This document shows positions 36,589 to 44,584 of a stretch of DNA of 64,000 bases, one piece after another (position 1 is the stretch's first letter; each line of letters opens with the position of its first letter). Position numbers and translations under genes: made by a program. The stretch comes from an uncultured Eubacteriales bacterium (GTDB lineage Bacteria; Bacillota; Clostridia; Oscillospirales; UBA644): NCBI GenBank assembly GCA_934454405.1, contig CAKSFN010000003.1:97801-161800 (forward strand), in the 5' to 3' direction. The notes under the pieces are model-generated. The model saw only the letters and a list, made by a program, of their open reading frames with translations. It did not search any database and was not told the DNA's origin.

Positions 36589-36626
36589 GGGATAGCCCCA
36601 ATTTTTATCGTTACGGTTCGAGAACA

Positions 36627-36760
36627 ACCGCCGCCCACATCGCCCTTGACCTGACCGTCGGCAGCATAAAGCGCACCGCGGAAGCTCGCACCGATACCCG
36701 TTTCGGGCTTGGTTTTGAGCACGGCTTGGGAGACTATGCGCACCGCGTATCATCACGGTA
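36627..36760 (+). pseudogene. Second extra copy of the pdxY 3' end
   Basis: Begins TAAHIALDLTVGSIKRTAEA where the gene has TAVDISLDLTVG. The five codons at the junction all differ, while the next 30 are almost identical. It loses the last codons (AHKVAEK becomes AHRVSSR) and reads a few bases past the original stop. Confidence 0.85.
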
Positions 36761-36811
36761 AAATATCACTTTGCAGGTTCTCGGTAAAATCAAAGCGGTA
36801 TTTCCTGTAAA

Positions 36812-36941
36812 CACCCACGCGAAAGATTGAATACGCCGCACGAAATTGTTGCTGCGCAACACGCGCATGGCTGTTCGCAAAACATCGTTTCCGCCGTTTT
36901 GCGAGCGGTCGAGGCAGCGTATTCAATCATTCCCGTGGGTG
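36812..36941 (+). repeat. Type A element with both terminal inverted repeats
   Basis: A ~130-bp unit bounded by CACCCACGCGAAAGATTGAATACGC-type left and GCGTATTCAATCATTCCCGTGGGTG-type right ends, which are inverted copies of each other. Inside are a stem TGTTGC/GCAACA-like hairpin, CATGGCT and a second stem TTCGCAAAAC/GTTTTGCGAG. This is the most complete type A copy and defines its limits. Written here in two parts: left end 36812-36836, right end 36917-36941. Confidence 0.8.
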
Positions 36942-37010
36942 TTCGTTGAAAAAAACTGTTGTGTAAAAATCGGCGGCGCAATGCCGCCGACAGTCTTTTT
37001 ATCTGTTTTT

Positions 37011-37253
37011 TCACATCAACAAAGGCTGAATCTGTTCGCCTCTCAATGCCGCTTCGACCGCCTTGGGAATCATCTCGACCTTTGCGACGAGCGAGGTTGG
37101 CTTTTTTAATGCGTCATCCTGTCCGAAAGGTACAAAATAGATATGCCGCGTGTTCATTAAAACTCCGAGATTTTTCGCATTGCCCGACAATGCGTCATTG
37201 CTCGATATTGCTATCAGCACGGGGCGTTCGTTTCGCAAATGCGCTTTTACTGC
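37011..37253 (-). pseudogene. Second extra copy of the dpaB 3' end
   Basis: Encodes AVKAHLRNERPVLIAISSNDAL to LRGEQIQPLLM with stop, as in dpaB. It is part of a 405-bp unit repeated from 37416. No start signal; the frame continues upstream into a type A element. Confidence 0.88.
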
Positions 37254-37346
37254 TCGCAAAATGGCAGATATGACATTTTGCGAACAGCCATGCGCGTGTT
37301 GCGAAGCAACAGTTTCGCGCGGCGTATTCAATCATTCCCGTGGGTG
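37254..37346 (-). repeat. Type A element between dpaB copies
   Basis: Same motif as 18768-18868, here with second stem TCGCAAAATG/CATTTTGCGA and a GAAGC loop in the first hairpin. The stem pairs differ from the portal copies yet remain complementary. Confidence 0.8.
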
Positions 37347-37415
37347 TTCGTTGAAAAAAACTTTTATGTAAAAATCGGCGGCGCAATGCCGCCGACAGTC
37401 TTTTTATCTGTTTTT

Positions 37416-37658
37416 TCACATCAACAAAGGCTGAATCTGTTCGCCTCTCAATGCCGCTTCGACCGCCTTGGGAATCATCTCGACCTTTGCGACGAGCGAG
37501 GTTGGCTTTTTTAATGCGTCATCCTGTCCGAAAGGTACAAAATAGATATGCCGCGTGTTCATTAAAACTCCGAGATTTTTCGCATTGCCCGACAATGCGT
37601 CATTGCTCGATATTGCTATCAGCACGGGGCGTTCGTTTCGCAAATGCGCTTTTACTGC
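37416..37658 (-). pseudogene. First extra copy of the dpaB 3' end
   Basis: Identical, as far as I can read, to the copy 405 bases to the left. Relative to dpaB it differs most at the junction codons (A GCT/GCA, T-A ACA/GCG, H CAC/CAT, R CGC/CGA, N AAT/AAC) and at a second cluster near PKAVEA/PAAVEA. Confidence 0.88.
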
Positions 37659-37751
37659 TCGCAAAATGGCAGATATGACATTTTGCGAACAGCCATGCGC
37701 GTGTTGCGAAGCAACAGTTTCGCGCGGCGTATTCAATCATTCCCGTGGGTG
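37659..37751 (-). repeat. Type A element directly downstream of dpaB
   Basis: Second copy of the element in the 405-bp tandem unit, following the dpaB terminator. Confidence 0.8.
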
Positions 37752-37773
37752 TTCGTTGAAAAAAACTTTTATG

Positions 37774-37801
37774 TAAAAATCGGCGGCGCAATGCCGCCGA
37801 C
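37774..37801 (-). terminator. Terminator of dpaB (repeated with each 3'-end copy)
   Basis: Minus strand: TCGGCGGC, short loop, GCCGCCGA and TTTTTA. The same hairpin follows each dpaB copy (near 36964-36992 and 37369-37397). Confidence 0.8.
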
Positions 37802-37820
37802 AGTCTTTTTATCTGTTTTT

Positions 37821-38405
37821 TCACATCAACAAAGGCTGAATCTGTTCGCCTCTCAATGCCGCTTCGACCGCGGCTGGAATCATCTCGACCTTTGCGACGA
37901 GCGAAGTCGGTTTTTTTATCGCATCGTCCTGCCCGAAAGGTACAAAATAGATATGCCGCGTGTTCATTAAAACTCCGAGATTTTTCGCGTTGCCCGACAA
38001 TGCGTCATTGCTCGATATTGCTATCAGCACGGGGCGTTCATTGCGCAAGTGTGTTTTTACAGCCAGTGACACGGCGCTGTCCGAAATACCGTTTGCTATT
38101 TTTGCAAGAGTATTTCCCGTACACGGCGCGACAACGAGCAGGTCAAGCAGCTTTTTCGGTCCGAACGGTTCGACCTGCGCGATCGTGTTCAAAACCGGTC
38201 TGCCGCAGATGCTTTCGACCCTTTCGCGAAAGCTTTCCGCAGTTCCGAAACGCGTATCCGTCGAATACGTATTTGCCGACATTATCGGCACGATTTCGTA
38301 GCCCGTCTCCGCGAGCGTTTCCATTTGGTCTATCATTTTTTTAAGTGTGCAGAACGACCCGCAAAGCGCAAAGCCTATCCGCGCACGAGCATTTTTCATT
38401 TCCAT
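37821..38405 (-). CDS. dpaB: Dipicolinate synthase subunit B (flavoprotein)
   Basis: A 194-residue flavoprotein, the second subunit of dipicolinate synthase (SpoVFB). It helps convert dihydrodipicolinate to dipicolinic acid in the mother cell during sporulation. Family features: RIGFALCGSFCTLKKMIDQMETL at the N-terminus, PIMSANTYSTDTRFG, LLVVAPCTGNTLAKIANGISDSAVSLAVKTHLRNERPVLIAISSNDAL, and NTRHIYFVPFGQDD. The ATG at 38405 with GGTGAAAG before it was preferred to a GTG three codons upstream. Its last ~80 codons are duplicated twice downstream. The gene itself is intact. Confidence 0.93.
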   Translation of the reverse strand: MEMKNARARIGFALCGSFCTLKKMIDQMETLAETGYEIVPIMSANTYSTDTRFGTAESFRERVESICGRPVLNTIAQVEPFGPKKLLDLLVVAPCTGNTLAKIANGISDSAVSLAVKTHLRNERPVLIAISSNDALSGNAKNLGVLMNTRHIYFVPFGQDDAIKKPTSLVAKVEMIPAAVEAALRGEQIQPLLM

Positions 38406-38493
38406 ATCTTTCACCGTTTTTATCTGAATTATTGTTTTGCGCCGCTTTTTTGAGCGCCAACCGCCGTCCGTCTTTCACTTTTCCGCGCCGCCG

Positions 38494-38660
38494 ATTATTG
38501 ACAACCGACCTCTGACCACTGCTCCAATCGCTGACTGCTGTTTTTGCTGCCTGCTGACAACTGACCTCTAACCGCTGTTTTGCTGACCGCTGACGGCTGA
38601 CAACTGACCTCTGCCAGCTAATTCTTGCTTTTTTTGTTGTCCGCTAACCGCAGACTTCTT
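38494..38660. repeat. CTGACC-type low-complexity repeat between dpaA and dpaB
   Basis: Units such as CTGACAACTGACCTCTGACC and CTGCTGACAACTGACCTCTA fill the spacer that separates the two dipicolinate synthase genes, usually contiguous in other Firmicutes. Confidence 0.7.
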
Positions 38661-38692
38661 TTGATTTTCCGTATCGGGATTGCCACCGCCGA

Positions 38693-39583
38693 TTATCGCC
38701 GTTTTTCCTCGACGATGTTCATTATCGCCTCTGCCATGATCGCCCCCGCGCTTTTCGGGCTGAACCGTCCCGGCAAGCCGCGCGCGGAAACATATTTTCG
38801 CCCGAGGCGTTCGCAAGCCCTCGCGTCGATGCCGCCCGGCGCGGACGCAAGCTCTATAAAAACCGCCGTTTTTTCTGTCTGCGCCAGCTCCTTTTCGCCG
38901 ATGACCGCAAACGGAACCGTATTGAAAACGATGTCCGCTTCCGCCAGAGCCGCAGAAACGTCTTTTGTCTGAATTACGCGTATCCCCGCCGCCCGCGCCT
39001 CCGCAAAATCGGTCGCTTTTCTCGCCGTCGCCGTCACGTCCGCCCCGAACGCCCGAAGCAGGGAAGACAGCCTTTTTCCGATTTTCCCGAACCCGACAAC
39101 GACGCATTTCGAGCCCGAAACCGTTATGTCCGTCGCCTCTATCGCGACCGCGACCGCGCCCTCCGCCGACGGCACGGCGTTCAGAATTTTGAAATCTTCC
39201 CGTTCGAGCAGGTCGATCGCTTCCGGGAAGAATTTTTTCGCTCCTCCGCCGACGACAAGCCCCGCGCTCCGCAGCGCCTCCCGAACCTCAGGGATTCCCA
39301 GCGGCGTTTCCGCGAACGGAGCAAAAAGCGTTTGCCCGTCTTTTGAGCAGGGCGTCGGCAGGACTGCGCAAGCGCCCTTCGGAACGCGGATTTCCATCTC
39401 GCCGCTTCCCGGCGCTCCGTTTTCTTCATTTTTCTCGCTTAACGGCGCTCCCGTTCTTGCTTTTTCGCTGCTCTCATACCTCTCAAACCCGACAAACCGA
39501 ACCTCGAACCCGGCATTTTCAAAGACTTCCGCCGCCGCTGCCGTCCGCTCGTCTCCTCCCAAAAAAACAATTATATCCCTCAT
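38693..39583 (-). CDS. dpaA: Dipicolinate synthase subunit A
   Basis: A 296-residue NAD(P)-dependent dehydrogenase-type subunit (SpoVFA) that works with DpaB to make dipicolinic acid, the calcium chelator of spores. The N-terminal domain (IIVFLGGDERTAAAAEVFENAGFEVRFVGFE) is followed by a Rossmann domain with GSKCVVVGFGKIGKRLSSLLRAFGADVTATARK (about residues 157-190) and the end GLPGRFSPKSAGAIMAEAI. GGAGG sits five bases before the ATG. It is upstream of dpaB on the same strand with 287 bases between, occupied by low-complexity repeat. Confidence 0.93.
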   Translation of the reverse strand: MRDIIVFLGGDERTAAAAEVFENAGFEVRFVGFERYESSEKARTGAPLSEKNEENGAPGSGEMEIRVPKGACAVLPTPCSKDGQTLFAPFAETPLGIPEVREALRSAGLVVGGGAKKFFPEAIDLLEREDFKILNAVPSAEGAVAVAIEATDITVSGSKCVVVGFGKIGKRLSSLLRAFGADVTATARKATDFAEARAAGIRVIQTKDVSAALAEADIVFNTVPFAVIGEKELAQTEKTAVFIELASAPGGIDARACERLGRKYVSARGLPGRFSPKSAGAIMAEAIMNIVEEKRR

Positions 39584-39745
39584 TCATACCTCCGTTGCCG
39601 CCGAAGCTGCGGCCTTCGTGGTGAAATAAAATATCTCCGGCGATGTAAAAAAAGCGGTCGGCGAAACATGTTGTCAGCGGTTGGCAGTGGGGGGGGAAAA
39701 AAGGCTTTGCGAGAGGCTCTTTTCTCCGCAATCCTGCATTCAAAC

Positions 39746-40256
39746 AACGGCTTCGCCGCCGTTTTGCTCTCCGCTCGACGCCGCCTCGGGAGGCAAAACG
39801 GAAAGATTCATAATCGACGAGTTTACATATTAAGTATCAAACATAAAACAGAAGTTTTTTTGACTTGATTGACTTGATACATCATAAAAATGAGTTATAT
39901 CATACGGTTTTTCTTTATAACGGCTTCGCTGCCGTTTTGCTCTCCGCTCGACGCCGCCTCGGGAGGCAAAACGGAAAAACTTACAACCAAACGGGCTTAT
40001 ATATTAAGCCGCAAACAAAACAATAAAAACTTGTTGATTTGATTGGCTTGATACATCATAAAAATGAGTTATATCATACGGTTTTCCTTTATAACGGCTC
40101 CGCCGCCGTTTTGCTCTCCGCTCGGCAACGCCTCGGGAGGCAAAACGGAAAAATCGTGCAATCAGCAGAGTTTTTATGCAAGAATTATGCAGGCAAGAAC
40201 TTGTTGACTTGATTGACTTGATATACCATAAAAATGAAATGTATCATACGGTTTTC
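39746..40256. repeat. Three tandem units of about 174 bp with hairpin and iteron-like parts
   Basis: Units start at AACGGCTTCGCCGCCG near 39746, 39919 and 40093. Each contains an imperfect palindrome (CCGTTTTGC...GCAAAACGG), A/T-rich sequence, and ACTTGATTGACTTGATACATCAT with ATGAGTTATATCATACGG. The palindrome alone recurs at 40485-40533. No ORF in 39584-41012 is supported. Confidence 0.8.
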
Positions 40257-40885
40257 CGCGAAACCTCTGACGCGCGAAGCCCGTCGCGAGAGTTGAGCGG
40301 CCGCCGCAGGCGTTTCTCAAAGAAAATTGCCTTGTTCTGAAAACTTTCTGTCATAACGGCTTCGCCGCCGTCCGCTGAACACTATCCGCTGACCTCCGCC
40401 GCCCCTGAACACTATCCGCAGAACACTATCTGCTGACCTTCGCCGTCCTCCGAACACTATCCGCTGAACACTGTCCGCTGACCTTCGCCGCCGTTTTGCT
40501 CTCCGCTCGACGCCGCCTCGGGAGGCAAAACGGAAAAACCGTGTAACCTGAAAGACAAAAAATTTTGTATCAGCTGAAAGTGTGTATGACTTCATATAAA
40601 AAAGATATACACCTTCTTAATTCTCATAGGGTTTTTGTCGCATTAACGCGACTTATTCTTTTATAAATCGCATCTTTAATTCTTCCGCGAAACCTCTGAC
40701 GCGCGAAGCCCGTCGCGAGAGTTGAGCGGCCGCCGCAGGCGTTAAAACTGCGAACTTGCGGAGTAATTCACTCTCCGCCGCCGTTCGCTGAACACTATCC
40801 GCAGAACACTATCCGCTGACCTTCGCCGTCTGCCGAACACTATCCGCAGACCTTTGCCGTCCGCCGAACACTATCCGCCGTCCGT
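40256..40885. repeat. Mixed repeat region upstream of the recombinase
   Basis: Holds two type D repeats (40256-40313, 40685-40741), CTGACC-type tracts written as AACACTATCCGCTGACC (40370-40490, 40785-40885), and a further hairpin palindrome. A poorly paired AT-rich hairpin (GTGTGTATGACTT near 40575) resembles the terminator at 44506. Confidence 0.65.
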
Positions 40886-41012
40886 CTGTCACATTCCATT
40901 TTATGCGCGCGGCGCGTTTTTGTCGCAAAAAAAACGCCCGTATCCGGACGAAACATTCAAAAGTTGTTCTTTTTCCTCTTTTCGGGTAAAATACCCCCGG
41001 AGGTATAAAAAA

Positions 41013-41855
41013 ATGAAAAAAACCATAATAACGCCGTCCGCTCTCGGAAGCTTTCGCGCGCATCTTATTGCCTGCGAGCGCAGCGCCGCGACCGTTGAAA
41101 AATATGTCCGCGACACGGCGGCATTTTTCCGCTACGCAAAAGGTCTGCCCGTCTCAAAAGAAACCGTCTTATCCTACAAAAGCTTTCTCAAAAGCCGTTA
41201 CGCCGCGCGAAGCGTCAATTCCATGCTTGCCGGGCTGAACGCCTTTTTTGATTTTGTCGAACGTCCGCAGCTCAAAGCAAAAGCTCTCAAAATCCAACGG
41301 CAGGTGTTCTGTTCCGAAGAAAAAGAACTGACAAAACCCGAATATCTGCGCCTCTGCCGTGCCGCGGACGAAAAACGCAGCGAACGGCTGAAGCTTATCC
41401 TGCAAACGATCTGCGGAACGGGAATCCGCGTCAGCGAACTGCGGTATATCACGGTCGAAGCGGTAAAAAACGGCGAAGCGGTCGTAAACTGCAAATCAAA
41501 AACGCGCGTAATATTTGTTGTTAAAGAACTCCGTCAAAAGCTGCTCCGCTACGCAAAAGCGCGCGGAATAAAAAGCGGTATGATTTTTGTAACAAGAACC
41601 GGCAACCCGATAAGCCGCACAAACATCTGGCGTGAAATGAAATCCCTGTGCGAATCCGCGAACGTCAATCCGCAAAAAGTATTTCCGCACAACCTGCGCC
41701 ACCTTTTCGCCCGCGTGTTTTACGGCATCGAAAAGGACATCGTCAAGCTTGCCGACATTCTCGGTCACAGCAGCATCAACACCACAAGAATTTATATCGT
41801 CTCCACCGGCGCCGAACACCGCCGCCGCATGGAAAATATGCACCTGATATTATAG
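41013..41855 (+). CDS. Tyrosine recombinase/integrase
   Basis: A 280-residue site-specific recombinase. The start at 41013 is set by CCCGGAGGTATAAAAAA. An N-terminal SAM-like core-binding domain (LGSFRAHLIACERSAATVEKYVRDTAAFFRYA) precedes the catalytic domain. Its residues are: Arg I in GTGIRVSELRYI, Lys in CKSKTRVIFV, HxxR in FPHNLRHLFARVFYGIEKDI, His/Trp in LGHSSINTTRIY and the nucleophile Tyr in that same motif. All are present, so it should be active. Length and layout match XerC/D-type and small integrative-element recombinases. It lies beside tandem repeats and the 3'-end-duplicating arrays, which makes it a candidate actor on them in trans. Confidence 0.88.
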   Translation: MKKTIITPSALGSFRAHLIACERSAATVEKYVRDTAAFFRYAKGLPVSKETVLSYKSFLKSRYAARSVNSMLAGLNAFFDFVERPQLKAKALKIQRQVFCSEEKELTKPEYLRLCRAADEKRSERLKLILQTICGTGIRVSELRYITVEAVKNGEAVVNCKSKTRVIFVVKELRQKLLRYAKARGIKSGMIFVTRTGNPISRTNIWREMKSLCESANVNPQKVFPHNLRHLFARVFYGIEKDIVKLADILGHSSINTTRIYIVSTGAEHRRRMENMHLIL

Positions 41856-42030
41856 CCCGAAAACAAAAAACGCCGCCGAAAAGGCGACGGAAAGCGACAT
41901 AAGAAGCATTATGTTGCGTTTTTGCAGAAATATATAATGCAAAAAGAATTAATAAAAACAGATTTCTTACAAATCCGAACGGTAATGAAACGCATAGGTT
42001 GTGAAAGCAGGTTGAACATAACAGCTTTGA

Positions 42031-42348
42031 ATGCCTGCCTGTTTCAAACAATTAAGTATCGATTTAAAAAGGCTTAATGCTTCTTTTAAAGAAAGTGAAC
42101 TCTTCAGTATATGGGAGACGATATTCAAATGGGCAAAGAAAACCAATAACTACAATAAGGAATTGACTTACGGTGTATATCAGATTTTTGCGGAACTTAA
42201 CACTTTTACAACTGACGAAGAAACGGGAGAAAGCAAACCCGATTATCCTGAGTTAAATGGGAATTTGAAGCTGTTGAAACAAAAAATTAAGGAGTATTAT
42301 AACAGCGAAATTGTCCCCACATTGTTCGAGTATGAATTTTTGAAATAA
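42031..42348 (+). pseudogene. C-terminal fragment resembling a type II DNA methylase/R-M protein
   Basis: A 105-residue frame with FSIWETIFKWAKKTNNYNKELTYGVYQIFAELNTF and KEYYNSEIVPTLFEYEFLK. This resembles the C-terminal end of large DNA methyltransferase or restriction-modification proteins of Clostridia. A stop lies directly upstream of the first ATG and no RBS is seen, so it is probably a remnant. No other R-M parts are nearby. Identification rests on a remembered C-terminal pattern, so confidence is modest. Confidence 0.4.
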
Positions 42349-42351
42349 AAA

Positions 42352-42405
42352 ACCGGGCGGTACGAAATGTGTGTTTTGTGCCGCCCGATTAATTTTTTTA
42401 CTTTT
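42352..42405 (+). terminator. Intrinsic terminator
   Basis: CGGGCGGTAC pairs with GTGCCGCCCG, then a T-rich tail (AATTTTTTTAC). Confidence 0.85.
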
Positions 42406-42411
42406 TCCCTC

Positions 42412-42455
42412 TTGCGTTTTCTGAAAAGGTGTGGTATAATTGGTATATATACCAA
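42412..42455 (+). promoter_or_regulatory. Promoter and perfect palindromic operator of the TetR gene
   Basis: TTGCGT (42412-42417), 17-base spacer, TATAAT (42435-42440), then TTGGTATATATACCAA (42440-42455), a 16-bp perfect palindrome. Overlap with the transcription start suits repression by the TetR product (autoregulation). A one-mismatch copy sits identically at 25171-25186. Confidence 0.8.
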
Positions 42456-42500
42456 ACGGCGGGCCGGGATGAGATGAAATCCGAATATGAGAACCGCCGC

Positions 42501-42594
42501 AAAAGAGGTAAGAGATATGGCGAGAAGATATGACAGCGAGGACGCAAAAAAGAGGTAAGAGATATGGCGAGAAGATATGACAGCGAGGACGCAA
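42501..42594 (+). repeat. 47-bp tandem duplication covering the TetR RBS and first codons, creating a 13-codon upstream ORF
   Basis: AAAAGAGGTAAGAGATATGG and the following codons occur twice, 47 bases apart. Because 47 is not a multiple of three, the first ATG (42517) opens a frame MARRYDSEDAKKR that stops at 42556-42558, inside the second RBS. The second ATG (42564) starts the regulator proper. Confidence 0.85.
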
Positions 42595-43247
42595 AAAAGA
42601 GGATTTTGTCTGCGTGCGTGCGCCTTTTTATTGAAAAGGGGTACAAGGGAACGACGATGAACGACATAATTCGTGACGCGGACGTTTCGGCAGGCACGTT
42701 TCAGAATATTTTCCATACCAAGGACGGGGTTTTGCTGGAACTTGTGCGGGTTATGTTTGAGGGGCAGTTCGGTTCCGCGCGGGCGATCGTGGGGGAGAAT
42801 GCCTCGCCGGTTTTTCTTTATGCGGTTGAAACGTCGATACAGCTGACGCTTGCGGAGCTGAATGAAAACCTGCGCGAGATATATGTTGAGGCATACACGT
42901 ATCCCGAAACGGCGGAATACATATATCAAAAGACGTCCACCGAGCTTATGCTCATATTCGACAGGTATCTGCCCGGGCGCAGCGAAAGCGAATTTTACGA
43001 AATGGAGATAGGCTCGGCGGGGCTTATGCGCAGTTATATGGCGCGTCCGTGCGACAAATATTTCACGCTTGCGCGCAAGCTTGAGCGGTTTTTGTCGATG
43101 AGCCTTTCGGCGTACCGCGTGCCGGAGGAGGAGCAGCGCGCCGTGATTGAGGCGATAGGCAGGATAGACATCACGGCGGTTTCAAACGGCGTTATGCAAA
43201 AACTGTTTGAAAAGCTTGCGATGAAGTTTGAATTTGAGCTTAAATAA
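42564..43247 (+). CDS. TetR-family transcriptional regulator
   Basis: A 227-residue repressor. The N-terminal helix-turn-helix (residues 8-55: KKRILSACVRLFIEKGYKGTTMNDIIRDADVSAGTFQNIFHTKDGVLLELV) is typical of TetR; the all-helical C-terminal ligand domain is unassigned. RBS AAGAGGTAAGAG lies in the duplicated segment. The operator and promoter at 42412-42455 suggest self-repression, and the shared palindrome suggests control of the collagen-like/sortase-type surface operon at 25.4-31 kb. The ligand is unknown. Confidence 0.9.
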   Translation: MARRYDSEDAKKRILSACVRLFIEKGYKGTTMNDIIRDADVSAGTFQNIFHTKDGVLLELVRVMFEGQFGSARAIVGENASPVFLYAVETSIQLTLAELNENLREIYVEAYTYPETAEYIYQKTSTELMLIFDRYLPGRSESEFYEMEIGSAGLMRSYMARPCDKYFTLARKLERFLSMSLSAYRVPEEEQRAVIEAIGRIDITAVSNGVMQKLFEKLAMKFEFELK

Positions 43248-43401
43248 CCGAAAAAAACCTTCGCGCCTGCCGTTCCTTCGCGCAAAAACGACGAGGATGC
43301 TTTCAGCTGCCGTCGGCGCGAAAAAAGACCGCGGCAAGGCTTCCCGGGAGTGAAAAAACACAAAAATATACTCTTTGAAACGATCGGAAAGGAATTTTGC
43401 C

Positions 43402-44421
43402 ATGAAGAAAAAACTTATTTGCGCGCTTCTTGCTCTCTGCATTGCCGCGACGCTTGCCGCTTTTGCGTCGAGCGCGGAAGAACACGGCCATTTTTATGTG
43501 GACGGCGTATGCGAATGCGGAGAGAGAATCGAAGAAAAAGCAGCGTTTGATTTGCCCGGAAGAGCCGGAACCTGCACTCCGTTACGGGCGTCCGTGACGC
43601 TCCCCGAAGGTTGGGCGCCCACCGAAAAGCCGATATATCTGGAAATAATTAAATACGGCACGGTCACGCCTTATACCGTTGAAAACGGCTCCCCGAACGG
43701 CGATACCCTGACGTATGATCCGTCCTCGCGTAAGCTGTCGTTCACGGCAAACATCTCTGATTTCGGCGTCGAATACAAAATTCTGAAAGCCGTTGTCAAA
43801 TGCGAAAATGCGGCGGGAGACATTGCCGTTTTTACATCCGGCATCTGCATTATAACACCGCACCTCGGCGGTATATGGGTCGAAGAGGACGGGTATTATC
43901 AGCTTACCAATGCCGAATGCGGCCATACCCCCGAAAAGCGCCCCGTTCCGCGCGTTGAGATAGACGCGACCGAATACGTTTACAGAAAGATGCCGTTTTC
44001 CTTCCGTTTTGCCGTTCCGCAGGATATGATTTTGTGGAGCGCGAGCGTAGAGACGGAATTTATAGGCTGGAGCGTTGATTTTACCGAAATCGCGAAAGGG
44101 ATATACTCCGCCGAAAAGGTTATTTTTTCGTCCGATGCCGAGTCGTTAGACATAAGCATCTGCATCAATACCGAGGACGGGTATTTCTATTATGCGAAAC
44201 AGCCCGTTTTTCTGCGTGACTGCGTTGTCGGCGATGTGAACGGCGACGGTGCCGTTGATATAAACGACGCCATGCTTATTCTGTACCACGTTGCCCGGAA
44301 GGATCTCGTTTCATGGGACGCGCTGCTGCGCTCCGACGCGGACAAGAGCGGCGAGGTTGACATCGTGGACGCGATGAAGATACTTTATTTCGTCGCGGGC
44401 AAGACCGACAAGGTTGAATAG
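43402..44421 (+). CDS. Secreted dockerin protein of unknown function
   Basis: A 339-residue secreted protein. ATG 43402 is chosen for GAAAGGAA upstream and the signal peptide KKKLICALLALCIAATLAAFASSAEE. A Cys/His patch (HFYVDGVCECGERIEEK) and two beta-sandwich-like regions follow. The C-terminal dockerin has loops GDVNGDGAVDINDAMLILYH and DADKSGEVDIVDAMKILYF. Its sequence style matches the dockerins elsewhere in the window, so all four may dock to one scaffold. The catalytic role of the middle is unknown. Confidence 0.85.
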   Translation: MKKKLICALLALCIAATLAAFASSAEEHGHFYVDGVCECGERIEEKAAFDLPGRAGTCTPLRASVTLPEGWAPTEKPIYLEIIKYGTVTPYTVENGSPNGDTLTYDPSSRKLSFTANISDFGVEYKILKAVVKCENAAGDIAVFTSGICIITPHLGGIWVEEDGYYQLTNAECGHTPEKRPVPRVEIDATEYVYRKMPFSFRFAVPQDMILWSASVETEFIGWSVDFTEIAKGIYSAEKVIFSSDAESLDISICINTEDGYFYYAKQPVFLRDCVVGDVNGDGAVDINDAMLILYHVARKDLVSWDALLRSDADKSGEVDIVDAMKILYFVAGKTDKVE

Positions 44422-44505
44422 CGGACGGCGGTTCGGCTGCCGGAAGGGTTCGCGATAAAGCCGTAAGATACGGTTACAACAATAAAAAAATTTGTAAAAA
44501 ACAAG

Positions 44506-44544
44506 AATGTGTATGTCTTTTAATATGAAGGCATACACATTTTT
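44506..44544 (+). terminator. Intrinsic terminator
   Basis: AATGTGTATGTCTTT pairs with AAGGCATACACATT around TAATATG and leads into TTTT. Confidence 0.85.
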
Positions 44545-44584
44545 CGGCAGTCTCACGGATAAAATCGACCTTTCGCGAGGTTCT

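Noticed and set aside
35700..38405. Diversity-generating retroelement or shufflon producing variable C-termini
   Set aside because: No reverse transcriptase is present, changes are not adenine-specific, and the copies are nearly identical rather than variable.
39746..40256. Integron cassette array
   Set aside because: Palindromes are regularly spaced but the units contain no ORFs, lack clear attC core sites, and the recombinase shows no integron-specific insert. Kept only as an analogy.
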